NCBI GenBank assembly: GCA_027576995.1
Contig: JANBQC010000356.1
Location: forward strand, 1 to 28,946
Direction of reading: 5' to 3'
Length of the DNA stretch: 28,946 nt
Source: Dimargaris cristalligena
Taxonomy: Eukaryota; Kickxellomycota; Dimargaritomycetes; Dimargaritales; Dimargaritaceae
In this document: positions 10,845 to 21,942 of the stretch, in pieces
How positions within the stretch are numbered: position 1 is the stretch's first letter
Layout: every line of letters begins with the position of its first letter
The notes under the pieces: model-generated
Databases searched by the model: none
What the model was told of the DNA's origin: nothing
What the model saw: the letters and a program-made list of their open reading frames with translations, nothing else
Program-made: the position numbers and the translations under genes

Positions 10845-10850
10845 CACGTG
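10845..10850. promoter_or_regulatory. CACGTG E-box
   Basis: A perfect CACGTG hexamer, the target of bHLH factors of the Cbf1/Myc class. It lies in the spacer between twinfilin and the Pro/Ser-rich gene, with no start codon close by, so it may be incidental. Confidence 0.25.
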
Positions 10851-12352
10851 TATTGGACTATATCCGCAAAGTGACGGAAGGAGTTTAAGTGGTTTACAGA
10901 CAACTGCCGAGAAGGTTCTATGAAATTCCAACCTCCATGAATAAAATCGACCAGCCTAGTTGTCTGTGGCATGTCCTAGAAAATAAAATCCCACACTTCC
11001 ACTATGCGCATACACATGGTACTACATCCCTCTCTCCTTCAAGAAGGGCCCAAACCCTGAGCCAGGTGCATATACAGGGGAAGCAAGTAGAGGCAAAAGT
11101 TGGGTCAGCTCTCCCCTATAAAAAGCAAAGTATATCCGCCGCTGGACGTCCTCTCTTCCCCGCTTACCGCTCCTTAATTCTACACCATACTATTGTTTGG
11201 GCTATACTTTCTACTGACTATCTCTATTTCCCCTCTCCAGTATTTTATCTAGGTGGTTTATTAATTAATTGACTTAGTCCCCTAGACACTTCCCACTAAA
11301 AATCACCATTTTCATCTTACGGTGGACCACTATTTTGTATATGACAATTCTTATTAGCACGCATACTCATATGATTTTTTTTGTAGTATCTCATAGCAAC
11401 CACCCGCCACTGTCTTTAGCGTAATATACATGCATCGTTACGGACCAACGGGGCTTTCTACTTTTCCGTAACCAACCCCGCTCTCCCCATTTGACTACCA
11501 ACGTAACGCCGCGTTATTACTGAACAGAGTGAGTCAGCGGTTTAGCCAGGGTTGCGCTTCCACCACTAACCCTCTCTTGCATTCCCAGCCCGTTTCTCGC
11601 ATTCGTTTGGTTCGCTGCGCCCAAGGCCCCGCCGCCATTGCCGTGCCCGCCTTACACGGCCGTTTCTCAACATACTCTCCCTAATTGCGCCGTAGAGGTT
11701 GTTTACTACTCTTTCTACCGCATTTCTTTCTTTCTGCATACCCTTCTATCCTATTCAATTGTGTAATTTTATCCATTTTTTTTTACATTATTACCCTAGA
11801 ATATATATCTATTACTTGACTTGATACGGTGGTATTTGTTTTCTCACTGCTGGTATCAAACACGCTATTGTTTAAGCAATCTGGTTCTCCCACTCCGGTT
11901 CACTGGTTCAGTCTCTTACTGAATACCTCGAAGCTTTCCTCTTTTTTATGTCTATAAAAAAGAAATAGGCCGCATATCTGTCCTTCAGTTTTCTGGCACC
12001 ACAGTGAAAAGGGGTCCGAGTGTTTCAATTTTTACATATATTTTATCTTAGTACGTTCTAGAGCCTTCCACTGAATTGAGAAGCCGAGCACGCCGAATAG
12101 TGACTGAACAATACAACCCTGAGTTGAATTTAGAGTTTCTCCGGTCCAAAGTTTCCTCCCATTATTCCACCCCACGACTGAATTCTGCAACTTCACACAG
12201 CCTATTGCCATTCATTGCCCACTACTTTTATTGACTACTGGATTGCGTAGCCCAATTGACGCTACAGAGAATCCCATTTTGCTTATTTTTCCTATTTCCT
12301 ACGGTCGTATTTCCACTCCCACTCGGTGTTACGGGTAGCTACCATCGTGTCC

Positions 12353-13477
12353 ATGCGGACTCTTACCCACCAGCACCAACCTATTTGGACCGCCTGCCCT
12401 TTAACCCCACCCAGCTCGACCCCTTCCTTTCCACCCATGACCCATTCGCATACGTCATTTCCGCTCAAACGCTCGGCGTCCCCCCAGCCATTCCCCAGTC
12501 TTAGCGGGAGCGAAACTAACTCGACGGGCGCGTCACCTAAACGACTGCGGACGACGGTGGGAAATGACGGTGGCGACACAGCTGCGGGGCCGCAGTGGTC
12601 ACTGCCGTTCCAACAATCGCCCACACCGACACCGTTTCCATTTACAGGTACACCCTTTAGTCGTCCAAAACGGTCACTGGAGGAAGACCAAACTGAGCTA
12701 CCGCCACCACCACCACCAACAGACTCACCTTTCCATCCCTTAACCACCCCTAATACGCCTCTGACCTCAAACCATGACTTCACTTCGGTGCCTGCTAAAC
12801 GACCCCGGTGGACAACACCCCATTCAACGCCTACCCCTAATGCACACTTGTCTTCCCCGTTTCGGACGGCTCCAACTACCCCTTTTACGGGCGTAGGGGG
12901 AGAGGGATCTTCACCTATGACAACGCCGTATTCAATGAGCAACGGCAGCCGCCATTCTTCCGACAGGCTGGTTAACAGCCAAATCGTCGACATGGAAACG
13001 GGTGAGGTACTGGACTATCACCACCCTCAGACGGGCTACCCGACGAACAACCCTACCTCGTTTAGATCCTCTTCGCCCACCATTGCCGCATGGCAGTCCG
13101 AGTGTCGTAATGCGGGCCAACCACTGTCGCTGCCCTTTTCCCCTTCTACTTCCTCCACGGCTTCCCCTCACCTACAATTTCTAATCGATCCGATATCCTC
13201 CTCGACCGGGGGGGCCTACGGCCAAAATGATGTACCTCCCATAGCCCGGCGACTGACCCTGCATAAAGCGGCAGATTTCTGCAAGCCGGGACCGCAAAAT
13301 GCCCTCGTGCTTTACCGCCAGCCATCCTCCCTCGGCGAGGGTGGGTTGTCGACCATGGACGAGACGAGGGGAGAAGACGAAGAAGAGTCTCCCAAAATTT
13401 ACGAGATTACCGATGAGGAATCGGCATCGTCGTCGTCGGTACCGGAATCACCCACGGACATTATGGACTTGGACTAA
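12353..13477 (+). CDS. Pro/Ser/Thr-rich protein, family not recognised
   Basis: A single-exon frame of 374 aa from ATG 12353; the frame is open upstream to 12326 but without another ATG. The product is rich in Pro, Ser and Thr and is probably mostly disordered. Four spaced basic motifs stand out: LKR (38-40), PKRLR (62-66), RPKR (104-107) and AKRPR (148-152). These could be nuclear localisation or repeated docking motifs. A proline run occupies 117-122. Two blocks look more ordered: IVDMETGEVLDYHHP (211-225) and ARRLTLHKAADFC...QNALVLYRQP (298-323). The C terminus (338-374) is acidic and ends DIMDLD. This layout (basic motifs, disorder, acidic end) suits a nuclear regulatory protein, which is inference. 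A shorter overlapping frame at 12256-12504 is a shadow. Confidence 0.65.
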   Translation: MRTLTHQHQPIWTACPLTPPSSTPSFPPMTHSHTSFPLKRSASPQPFPSLSGSETNSTGASPKRLRTTVGNDGGDTAAGPQWSLPFQQSPTPTPFPFTGTPFSRPKRSLEEDQTELPPPPPPTDSPFHPLTTPNTPLTSNHDFTSVPAKRPRWTTPHSTPTPNAHLSSPFRTAPTTPFTGVGGEGSSPMTTPYSMSNGSRHSSDRLVNSQIVDMETGEVLDYHHPQTGYPTNNPTSFRSSSPTIAAWQSECRNAGQPLSLPFSPSTSSTASPHLQFLIDPISSSTGGAYGQNDVPPIARRLTLHKAADFCKPGPQNALVLYRQPSSLGEGGLSTMDETRGEDEEESPKIYEITDEESASSSSVPESPTDIMDLD

Positions 13478-13504
13478 TTGAACCATTGATTTAATCCATA
13501 CCCC

Positions 13505-13527
13505 TCTCTCTCTCTCTCTCTCTCTCT
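13505..13527 (+). repeat. CT dinucleotide microsatellite
   Basis: About eleven CT units starting roughly 25 nt after the stop codon of the Pro/Ser-rich gene, so probably within its 3' UTR. Confidence 0.85.
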
Positions 13528-14601
13528 ACATGTTTCGATTCGCTTCCAAAATGAATAGTTTAGCACGGTGTGCTATAGGCTAATTGGCCCATGATTTCCC
13601 TATTTCCATTCCTATTCCCACCTACCTGGATGGGGGAGTCTTTTACGACGGAGCAGTATCTCACGCATGTGCTGTAACTTAGTTGTCTATTTTAAAAACA
13701 TTGGTCATTTTTATCGCGATTTCTTTTATTACACTTCCATGTACATCATTATTTGCCATAACCCATGAAGCCCCACCTACTTACCACACCTAGCTGTCCC
13801 CGGCCCTTTTGCTTACTCTCTCACCTCTTTTAGACCACCCGCCATTGAATGATTTTCGCCACTGCCGATACCCTTGGTTTGGTATGGCTTATATTCCGTA
13901 TTAAACAGCTATCATGCAAGGTTTGAAGAGTGCCAGCAGCCGCCCCCCTTCACAGTAATGCCATTTATGAACCTTTGAAGACTTTGGTTGATCTTGTGAG
14001 TAACAGAGAGAAGGAATCACACAGTCTGTTGGAAATTCATTTCCCCCGTCCCACTGATTCCATCTCTGTGATTGGCTCGTCCTATACTTGGGACTTTACT
14101 ATAGCCGTTACTATATCATCTTATAACTGGAACTTCGTCCTAATCGTTATTACTGCTATTATCCAATTCAATAAAACCAACCGTGGGCATCTAGCTTTGC
14201 CCCTTGCGGTTCTTTCTCTCTTCTTTAAATCCTTTTTTAGTTGCATCTGAAGGCACTTGCGTTTACTATTGAATTCATATTTCCAACACAGTCGACATCT
14301 AGACCACTTAGAATAACAAAACGACTGAAATGACCATAGTATCGGGAAGAAGAAGGGAACATTGGTGGATGAAGGGGAGAGGAGAAAGGAGGAGGATCCA
14401 CAGGCACTGAAGTGTTGAATTAATGGAGAAAGGGGGTGGATAGACCAGGAATGGCTCATTTATGGCTAATAAATAAAAGTATATTAGGGGTAAATTTGGG
14501 CAGAAGTCCACCGAGTTTTCAAATAGGGGGAAATCAGCCTTGGTGTATTATTGTTTTCGGCGGTGCAATCATTACCGCCGGCCACTAAAGGGAGCAAAGA
14601 A

Positions 14602-14619
14602 AGAGAGAGAGAGAGAGAG
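14602..14619 (+). repeat. GA dinucleotide microsatellite
   Basis: About nine GA/AG units in a spacer, followed by GGGTTATAATAGG. Confidence 0.8.
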
Positions 14620-16532
14620 GGTTATAATAGGCCAGCATAATATATCACCAATGAAAAAGGGGGTTAGTCCAGGCCCGGATGCCCATCACTGCGAATCAGG
14701 TCGGGGAAAATAGGAAATGTGGGCGGCGGGATATATACATGTCCGGCTAAACGGTGAAGGGGGGGGCAGTGGCGGTCAGTTGGTATAGGCGAGGAGGAGG
14801 GTGTCTTCTTCTTGGGGCCTAAGGAGGGGAAGAGGGGTACAGTAGAAACGGGGGAGGGAGGGATTTCTCTGCCCACCTACCTACCTAGCACACCCCCCTC
14901 GTTAACGGGGTCAGTCTAGTAAGAAGCGTAGCACAGGGTAAGTTGAAGCGGCGAAGGCTGTGTGGGATACAGAGCCACCGAGCATCGCGCAGATCGGGTC
15001 GGGCTGAACCGGGGGGCCCTGATTGTGACTAGGTTGACGCTTCACACATTCTCTCTCTCTCTCTCTCCTTTCCCCTTGTCTGCTGGGGGGGCCACCCATT
15101 GGGATGGCCTGGCAATTTGGGCCCCAGGTTTATTATTAACTGGGACCCCGCGAGTGAGGGGGAGGGCACAGGGAGGGAGAAAGAGAGAATTGATGGGGTG
15201 TGGGAGAGATATGTGTGCGCATGGATGGGCCCCTCTTCTCAGCTCTTTGAGAGATGGCCGATAGTTTTAGTTTATTTTATTCTAATTGAATTTCCATCTT
15301 TCTCTTCTGTTTCTGGGTCATGTATAATCGGGGAGATAGTAGAGGGGGAATTAAAGTGAGCCCCAAGACCAGTCTGGTGCGGTGTGCCAATATTTTGGGG
15401 GTTTTCGGTTCGGCGCGTCTAGGTAGGTAGAAATGGGGCTAAACGGGTGGACAGTGGGGGAACCCCAAAGCAATACTAGTGCTGATAATAGCAATAATTG
15501 CCCTCATTTTCCAAAACATGCCATAGCCAGAAACTCAGCCGTGTGACTTCTGCGGAATGGCAACCCCGGCGAGTGTATACGAAAAGCTTTGTTTATCGGG
15601 ATATTTAGGCGGATATCCCTCTCTGTCGCCTCGAATTCTCATCATCCGATGTCTTCTACCCTTGGTCCGTTATTATTCCTATTCGACGAGACACCACAGC
15701 GTATAGAAGAGAAGGAAGGGGCGTTTTGGTTAGTAGGGCTCTTTCTCTTTGGCTTTTCTTCTCATCGCGTGCTCACCCATTACCATGTTTTTTTCAGCTG
15801 GCGCAAGGTACGACGGGAAACAGGGGGGGAACGCGGTTGTTCCGGCCGCCCTAATCCACTCCCCAGCAGAGCAGTATATGCGCCTACAATCACCACTACA
15901 CTAGCGCATACACTCACTCAGCGTGGCCCTGTAGCATACACCCACCCCCGCCAACGGTTAAATGCTTTTTTTGCCTGTTCCAAGCTAGCCCAACTCTCCT
16001 TTCTTCTTTACTATCTATTTATTATTTTCACCCACAAGTATCTCTCGCCGAAACTGAAACTTTGCTCATTTTAACCACGCTGACTGGGTGTTGTTTCTCC
16101 CTCACCTCCTTTTGTCGTCTCTTGTTTCGTGTTGTTATTATTGTTGCTGGTTTATATGGTGGCCCGTTTGTTGCTACAACTCCACTGTTATTAGTATTAG
16201 CAGTGCCCCCTTTTTCACTGCACCCCCCGTCCTCTCTCTCTACCCCACTGCCCGATTCCCTTCACTCCGACTTCGGCATTGCCCTTCCAAATTTGCCACC
16301 CCCGTCTCCCCATTTTCGTCACATTCCAAGCCAATATTGCTCCCCCCCCTTTGGAGACCAACAATCGCTTGGTACTCTGTTGCTGCTACTGCTTGCTCAA
16401 TAACTACTCCTTATCTAGTGGGTAACTTGGCTGTTGTTCCACTACTTCTTTTCCTCGCCTTCGTATCGTCTAGCTCCCATTCCACCAGTCTGTACCACCC
16501 TCGTGGACTCTATACTCCCTCCTATTAGCGCG

Positions 16533-16712
16533 ATGAAAAGCTCCTTCTGGCGGCGCCAACCCTCCGCCACCCCTATCCAAATATTCATCACCGAGCAGGA
16601 CGTCTCGGCCGACTTGGATGACCTAGACCTGGCCCTGAGCAATTACCCCGGACTCTTGGTCACTAAACCGAACTGTTTCCCCGCCCCCCATGCTGTCGCG
16701 TAAGTTGGTCAA

Positions 16713-16747
<35 letters not shown>

Positions 16748-19700
16748 ATAATAATAATAGTAGTAGTAGCAGTAGTGTCCAAGTTTAATTATTAGCCAGC
16801 AGGGGGTGGTATGCTATTTCCTTTCGAAGTCTACACCCCCCGGCCCAATCTATTCCGGCTTTGTCTCTTACTCCTTCCATGTTTGTGGACGGAGCTAGCT
16901 AGCACTCCTGCCCCCGCATACACGCTATTGGTTTCAAAACCGAACATTATACTGGGATGGTACCCCTCCCTCCAGTTCGAGCGTCGGTCCTGTATGTCCA
17001 TGCTAGTTCTACACATATATGCCCCTGGGCAAGGTCTCTCTACTAACCCCTTTATTCCCCTATATCTATTTCTGTACCATCCCACTCCGTCCCCTTTTCC
17101 GCCTTGGGAACCGTGTGACTGGGACCTTCATCTTCACTTTCTTTAGCAGCAGCGGCGGTTCATACTCTACTTCGAATACCAGTAATTTATCAAAAGCCCA
17201 AGCCCCATCCTTCCCGAAAGACCGCGTGGTAGCCAAAAACCCCCCCTTAGTCTCCCGCCCCTCCAAGTCTAGTGTCAACTCCAACTTCTCCCAGTTCTTA
17301 TCCGAAACTGACCATGCGTGGTCATTGGGTGGTGACGATACCGATGGCGACATCGAACCTATTATCCCCAATAGCACTGCTCTCGCCGATTACTCCAGCC
17401 TAAACTCCAACTCGAGTGTACCGTCCAATGGCACCTCCACCTCCCCCATCAACCGCCCCACCGTGCGCACATCAACTTCCAGTCGGACCCAGGTTTCCCC
17501 CGTTATCCGGGCCCGCATGGCGTCGCTCGGTGGCATCTCTCCTCCGCGGGGTACTCGGCCCCACCAATCCCCCCAGGTTCCCCGGTCCCCAACCGAATGC
17601 ATCTCTCCGTCGCTATTCGACGACACCCTCTCCCTTAGCCACCGCACGCTCAGTGACCCTAAACTGGAGCAGCGCAACCTCAAAGAAATGGTGCATCTCA
17701 ATTCCCGCCTGGCCCGTGTGGAACGGTTTGCTGCCTGTTTGAGCGAACCCAACGTGGACCTGGCCAAGCTACGTAAGCTTAGCTGGAACGGCATTCCCGA
17801 GGAATACCGGGCCATGACCTGGCAATTACTCATGGGGTTTTTGCCGTCCAACGCGGACCGACGGGAGCAAACCCTGTTCCGCAAACGTAAAGAATACGAG
17901 GATTGCGTGGCCCAGACGTTCGCCCAGGGCGTCGAAGGTTTAGATCCCGGTCTTTGGCACCAGGTAAGTCAGTTATCCTTCACCAGAAATGGGTGTTTAC
18001 ACTTTTTACTCTTGCTCTGACAATATTTTTTCATTGTTCAATGGGGAATGCTGAGGTCATAGTGGTATGGGTTTTGAGGAGAGTCGCGAACTCAGGTGTA
18101 ATATTATTCCGAAACCGGTTTGCAGTTAATGCCTTTGGCCACTCCTTCTCCCCTGTACTATTTGACAAGGCCCCATAGCTTCAACATCGACCCACTTATT
18201 AATCTGGATTACCGTACTTGATAATTTGATTTACCCCCTTACAGATCCAAATTGATGTACCTCGAACTTTCCCCACATCCCCTCTTTTTCAGGACCCGGT
18301 CATCCAACAAGTAAGTGTGGAACTACTAGCCGGGTATCCTGATGCGTGGACAATCATCTTATTGGGAATACTTTCACTATATGACTCCTTACTCACTACC
18401 AGGTTTGCTTTGGGACTGTTCATTAAATGAAAGGAAAACGATGAACCGGAATCTAACCCTTGACTGCAACCTCATGCATACTCCCCCCCTATGTTGATTC
18501 TTACATGGTGCGATTTAGAGTCTGGCCCGTATTCTCTATTGCTGGGCTGATCGCCACCCGGCTAGCGGCTATGTTCAGGGAATCAATGATTTGGTGACTC
18601 CGTTTTTCCTGGTCTTCCTATGCTCCCATATTGGTAAGATTCCATCTACTACCCTGTTTTCATAGAATATCTATTACAAATGAATTGCTCCTACTAGTGT
18701 CGTCTGTATGCCTTCTCTGCCCTAAACTAATCATCGATGTTTCAACTATTTGCTTAACACTGTCCACCTTCTTTTATTAAGCCACCGATCCGGAACATTC
18801 AACTTCCGCCGACATCCCTGATGCACTATTGAATCAGGTCGAAGCTGACAGTTTCTGGTGTCTCTCGAAACTACTTGATGGTATTCAGGTAAGTAAATTG
18901 CCATTATGGTTGGTACCCAAAACTTCTTTAATATTGGGCAGTTCAATCAACTCGGAGACAATAGCCTATCCTCTAATCGATTAGTATAAAGCTAAGACCT
19001 AACATTATCTCTCTATCTTTCGGGATGCTGCTGCCGTTACTGTCGATGTTTAGGATAACTACATTCATGCCCAGCCAGGTATCTTGCGGCAGATTAGCAA
19101 GCTTAAAGAACTCATTGCTCGCATCAACGGTAGGGACTATTTACAGCAAGATTTTAAACGCATACTACCAGGGTGTTGGTTAGTGGTAAACTGCCGTTCT
19201 TGTACTATAGGTATACTGTTTTCAGCCAGAATAGTCTATTATTTGACTATAACCCTAATATCTTATACTTTATCTTACAATACTCTCACCTTCATCAGGC
19301 AAATTGGCCAGTCATTTAGAAAACGAAGGCGTCGAATTCATTCAATTCGCATTCCGGTGGATGAACTGTCTATTAATGCGGGAGGTGTCACTTAAAAACA
19401 CCATCCGAATGTGGGATACCTACTTGGTAAGTTACAATATACTAATTGGGTGTGGATCATGGATGTCTTCTCATTGGGGTACTGGTTTGTTTACGATTAT
19501 AAAAATGGGCCAATACTCACACGCATTACATTGCTTACATACAATTATTCCTTCTGATTTTTGTTGACCACAGTCCGAAGGCTCCACTGGGTTCTCCGAG
19601 TTCCACGTTTATATTTGCGCCGCTTTTCTGGTCAAGTGGACCGATGTATTACTAAAAATGGATTTCCAGGTAAGTTGCATACCTCGCACTCACTTGATTG

Positions 19701-19970
19701 TCTAATTCCCATATATTATAATCCCATCTAAAATTACTTTTATTGCCTGGGGCATTTGGTATTGCCGAAACCCCTCTTACTAATAATTTCATCGTACGCG
19801 TCATTTTATTTTTATGATAAATTCTTATGACATTCTAGGAAATTATGTTATTTTTGCAATCAGTGCCCACAAAGTCCTGGACTGAAAAAGAAATCGAAGT
19901 ACTCCTTTCCGAAGCGTTCATGTACCAATCTCTCTACCACCATGCTCCGAATCACTACTCTAAAAAATGA
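16533..19970 (+). CDS. TBC-domain Rab GTPase-activating protein, TBC1D22/Gyp1 type
   Basis: Stimulates GTP hydrolysis by Rab GTPases at Golgi and early secretory membranes (Gyp1 acts on Ypt1; TBC1D22 is the animal counterpart). Exons: 16533-16699, 17147-17963, 18245-18310, 18519-18633, 18782-18888, 19054-19129, 19299-19426, 19574-19669, 19839-19970; 1704 nt, 567 aa. The start MKSSFWRRQ matches the FWKR start of TBC1D22. Residues about 56-255 are Ser/Pro-rich and probably disordered. The TBC domain runs from about 264 (LRKLSWNGIPEEYR) to about 545. The catalytic arginine finger is R335 in IQIDVPR, and the glutamine finger is Q370 in GYVQGINDLVTPFF, so the enzyme should be active. Other hallmarks are DSFWCLSKLLDGIQ, FAFRWMNCLLMREV, IRMWDTY and FHVYICAAFLVKW. 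All introns are GT-AG, and AATAAA follows 15 nt after the stop. The C terminus ends PNHYSKK, like animal TBC1D22. Confidence 0.95.
16713..16776 (+). repeat. self-complementary ACT / AAT / AGT compound repeat
   Basis: Twelve TAC/ACT units (16713-16748) pass through AAT units into AGT units (16759-16776, one GCAG interruption). The ACT and AGT arms are reverse complements, so RNA or single-stranded DNA can fold into a stem with an AU-rich loop. It lies 13 nt after the donor of intron 1 of the TBC gene. Confidence 0.9.
17145..17152 (+). other. three tandem in-frame splice acceptors (NAGNAGNAG)
   Basis: TAG-CAG-CAG at the end of TBC intron 1 offers acceptors ending at 17146, 17149 and 17152. All keep the frame and would vary the product by one or two serines. 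The first is used for the coordinates given here. Confidence 0.6.
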
Positions 19971-19985
19971 GAATACCTTGATTGA

Positions 19986-19991
19986 AATAAA
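19986..19991 (+). terminator. AATAAA polyadenylation signal of the TBC gene
   Basis: A canonical AATAAA hexamer lies 15 nt after the TBC stop codon, which would give a very short 3' UTR. Confidence 0.5.
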
Positions 19992-21757
19992 TCGACCTCA
20001 CAATAGTGAATGGTAAGGTCGCTTCTAGTTGTCTCTAAACATCTATATGTTTTCGATTAGATTTGCCCGACCAACCCTCTTTTACGGGTCTTCTCTAGCC
20101 CCCCTCATCCTACCACGAGCATGTATTTATATTATTACTCCCCCTGTTTCACTTGTTTGTTTTTTTCTTTTTGGAAATACCTGCCATGGGTTAGGGGTTT
20201 CTTATAGCTCTTTCAAAAGACCATTTCCCATCCGTTAGCGTTACTATCATACTCTTTGGAAGATGCAATTTTAATGTGTTGTTACATTGAACTTACATAC
20301 TTACATATGTATATAGTTTGAAAATAAGCATTTCTTTTTAAACGCGTATTCTTTATCATTTTTTGACTGCGACTGTTGTATATGAACGTTCATCTTCATC
20401 CCCGCTATCAGTACCATATATCTCCGTTTTCTCTCCTTAGACTGACCTTATATATATATTATACATATCCCCCCCCCCCGCCTTGTTATTTTTTTACGCG
20501 TTAGTTTAGTGCACCCTCTTCCCTCCCCCATTCTTTATCAGTACTTCTGGAGGCTAATCTCACTCAATAAAGCCAGTACTTCTAACCAACCGTTCCACCG
20601 AACAATTCATTAGCAATTCCTTTCAAACCTGTCCGTAAACCTTCTCTCCAATTGATTGTAATACACTGACACATTCAGAGCGTGGTTCCTTTTTCATAAA
20701 TATAATGACTAGTCCCCTCCCAAAAAATGATGAAAAGCTCGACGGAAATCACCAATACGAAAAGTAGAGCTGGGGATATAGGCCCAAAACCACCCTTCCC
20801 ACTGTAAAAAGGGGGACCGGAGAGGGAGGTTGAGTTATTAGTTAGGGAATTTAGAGTGTCCTAGAGCTTGGTTAAATTAGACAATAGGCAGCTGGGGGAT
20901 GCGCCAAGGGGAAGACATCTAATATATTCTTCAATTCTTCTAAAAAACTGCGGGGAGCTCCTATATATTTCAACTTTTCTTTAGGGAAACAAAAACGGGT
21001 GCCATGCTGGCGCAAAGGGGAGATGGCAGAGCCTTATAAAGTAACGGCTAGAGCATTATTATAATATGGGAGATAACTAATAGACACCGCTGGAATGAGC
21101 CCTTTGGGTGAAACGTCAATAATTTGGTATTACTAAATGACCATAACTTTACCAGCCATCTGCCCAATTAAGTAGATACTTTGGTGATACAGCCCGGATT
21201 AAACCCCTCCCTGATTTGATGGAAGGAGCTGGCGGAACCCTAGGTCGAACCGCGAGTGGAGGTTAGGTAGTCGCTTTGGTCACAAAAAATAAACCATACA
21301 CTGATAGCTCAACTGGTTTCAGGACATATATACCCCTCCTCCCAATAATAGCGGTCCAGGCTGGACGGACACAAAAAGTTAGTCTCGCTCGAAATATCAA
21401 TGTGGTATTTAGTAAATGCCTCTATAATACTGGCATTTGCGTCGACCCAACAGCGAGTCACGCGTGAATTTTCGGAGGCGGGAGGGTCCGTGTAACCCCG
21501 CACCCATATGTCTGTTAATGGCTTTTGCTACACTAGCCCCACACTGCAATTACTCTACTTGGTTACCTGAAATATATTATATATATATGTAATTACTAAC
21601 AGGTAAAAATTGACCTATCCGGCTCAATATCGAAGGGTCAAAGAAAGTAGCTTGGTATTTGGGAAAGCAGACCAAATGTGCAATTGAAGGCAGGAGATGG
21701 GGGGGGGGAGTTTCACGATTTCCGGTATAACCGCGTCGTTTCAATAGGGGAGAGGTA
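19992..21757. other. intergenic spacer, TBC gene to zinc-finger gene
   Basis: About 1.8 kb without a supportable gene; open frames are short (69 aa or less) and show no pattern. A C11 run lies near 20470-20480 beside an alternating TA tract, and another TA tract lies near 21573-21590. The last few hundred bases are the distal promoter of the zinc-finger gene. Confidence 0.5.
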
Positions 21758-21813
21758 GCACATGTGTCTTTTACAACCGTCCTCCTTCCTCTTAACTATA
21801 TGTACACATGTGC
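21758..21813. promoter_or_regulatory. paired CACATGTG octamers in inverted arrangement
   Basis: GCACATGTGT at 21758-21767 and its exact reverse complement ACACATGTGC at 21804-21813 share the palindromic core CACATGTG, a CANNTG E-box. The centres are 46 bp apart, and the pair ends about 20 nt before the TATA box of the zinc-finger gene. This suggests a bHLH or similar dimeric factor acting on that promoter; the factor is not known. Confidence 0.5.
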
Positions 21814-21833
21814 CAGTAATCGGCGCCAGTTAG

Positions 21834-21843
21834 TATATAAAAG
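21834..21843 (+). promoter_or_regulatory. TATA box of the zinc-finger gene
   Basis: TATATAAAAG lies 90 nt before ATG 21933. With a usual TATA-to-start spacing of about 30 nt, transcription would begin near 21865 and leave a leader of about 65 nt. This supports transcription covering the whole annotated frame. Confidence 0.6.
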
Positions 21844-21927
21844 GGTAATTCGCTGGTCACCTGGATAGGTTTACCCCATTTTTCCCTAATATCCAAAATC
21901 AATTTACCCTATTTCTGCTAGATTTAG

Positions 21928-21942
21928 ATGCGATGTCTATAA
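21928..21942 (+). other. uORF of four codons overlapping the zinc-finger start
   Basis: ATG CGA TGT CTA TAA begins 5 nt before ATG 21933 in another frame and stops 9 nt inside the coding sequence. Initiation here would skip the first ATG and favour re-initiation at the in-frame ATGs 21978 (Met16) or 21996 (Met22). It is likely a translational control or start-selection element. Confidence 0.5.

Larger units (their letters stand above)
10042..12352. other. long intergenic region upstream of the Pro/Ser-rich gene
   Basis: About 2.3 kb without a supportable gene. An open frame at 10889-11272 lacks an ATG near its start and shows no family pattern. Visible elements are an ATT microsatellite (10661-10691), a CACGTG box (10845-10850) and TATAAAAAAG (11953-11962). 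The last lies 390 nt before the next start codon, so that gene may have a long or spliced leader; a possible acceptor TTACGGGTAG ends at 12337. Confidence 0.45.
13478..16532. other. long intergenic region upstream of the TBC gene
   Basis: About 3 kb with no gene I can support. It holds (CT)n at 13505-13527, (GA)n at 14602-14619, (CT)n at 15052-15067, several G-rich and C-rich runs, and small unsupported open frames near 13930-14250 and 15557-16074. The segment from 16080 to 16530 is pyrimidine-rich on the + strand and may be leader sequence or promoter of the TBC gene. Some of the region could hold non-coding transcripts or introns of a 5' UTR, which sequence alone does not show. Confidence 0.45.

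Noticed and set aside
10889..11272. A 127-codon + strand frame downstream of twinfilin.
   Set aside because: Begins at GTG with no ATG until residue 17, mixed composition, no recognisable motif, and no splice or promoter context.
12292..12993. A 233-codon - strand frame opposite the Pro/Ser-rich gene, Gly/Val/Trp-rich.
   Set aside because: It is the antisense shadow of a Pro/Thr/Ser-coding frame, which naturally yields Gly/Val/Trp codons.
13930..14250. A 106-codon frame with a GTG start and a possible donor near 13996.
   Set aside because: No ATG, no partner exon found, and the second half is hydrophobic low-complexity sequence typical of AT-rich non-coding DNA.
15557..16074. Overlapping small frames at 15557-15706 (49 aa) and 15649-16074 (141 aa) upstream of the TBC gene.
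   Set aside because: No family pattern, low-complexity ends, no consistent splice structure and no clear promoter; kept only as part of the spacer description.
21305..21375. TAGCTCAACTGG followed by GGTCCAGGCTGG looked like tRNA A and B boxes.
   Set aside because: The B box does not fit GGTTCRANNCC, and no cloverleaf or acceptor stem could be paired.
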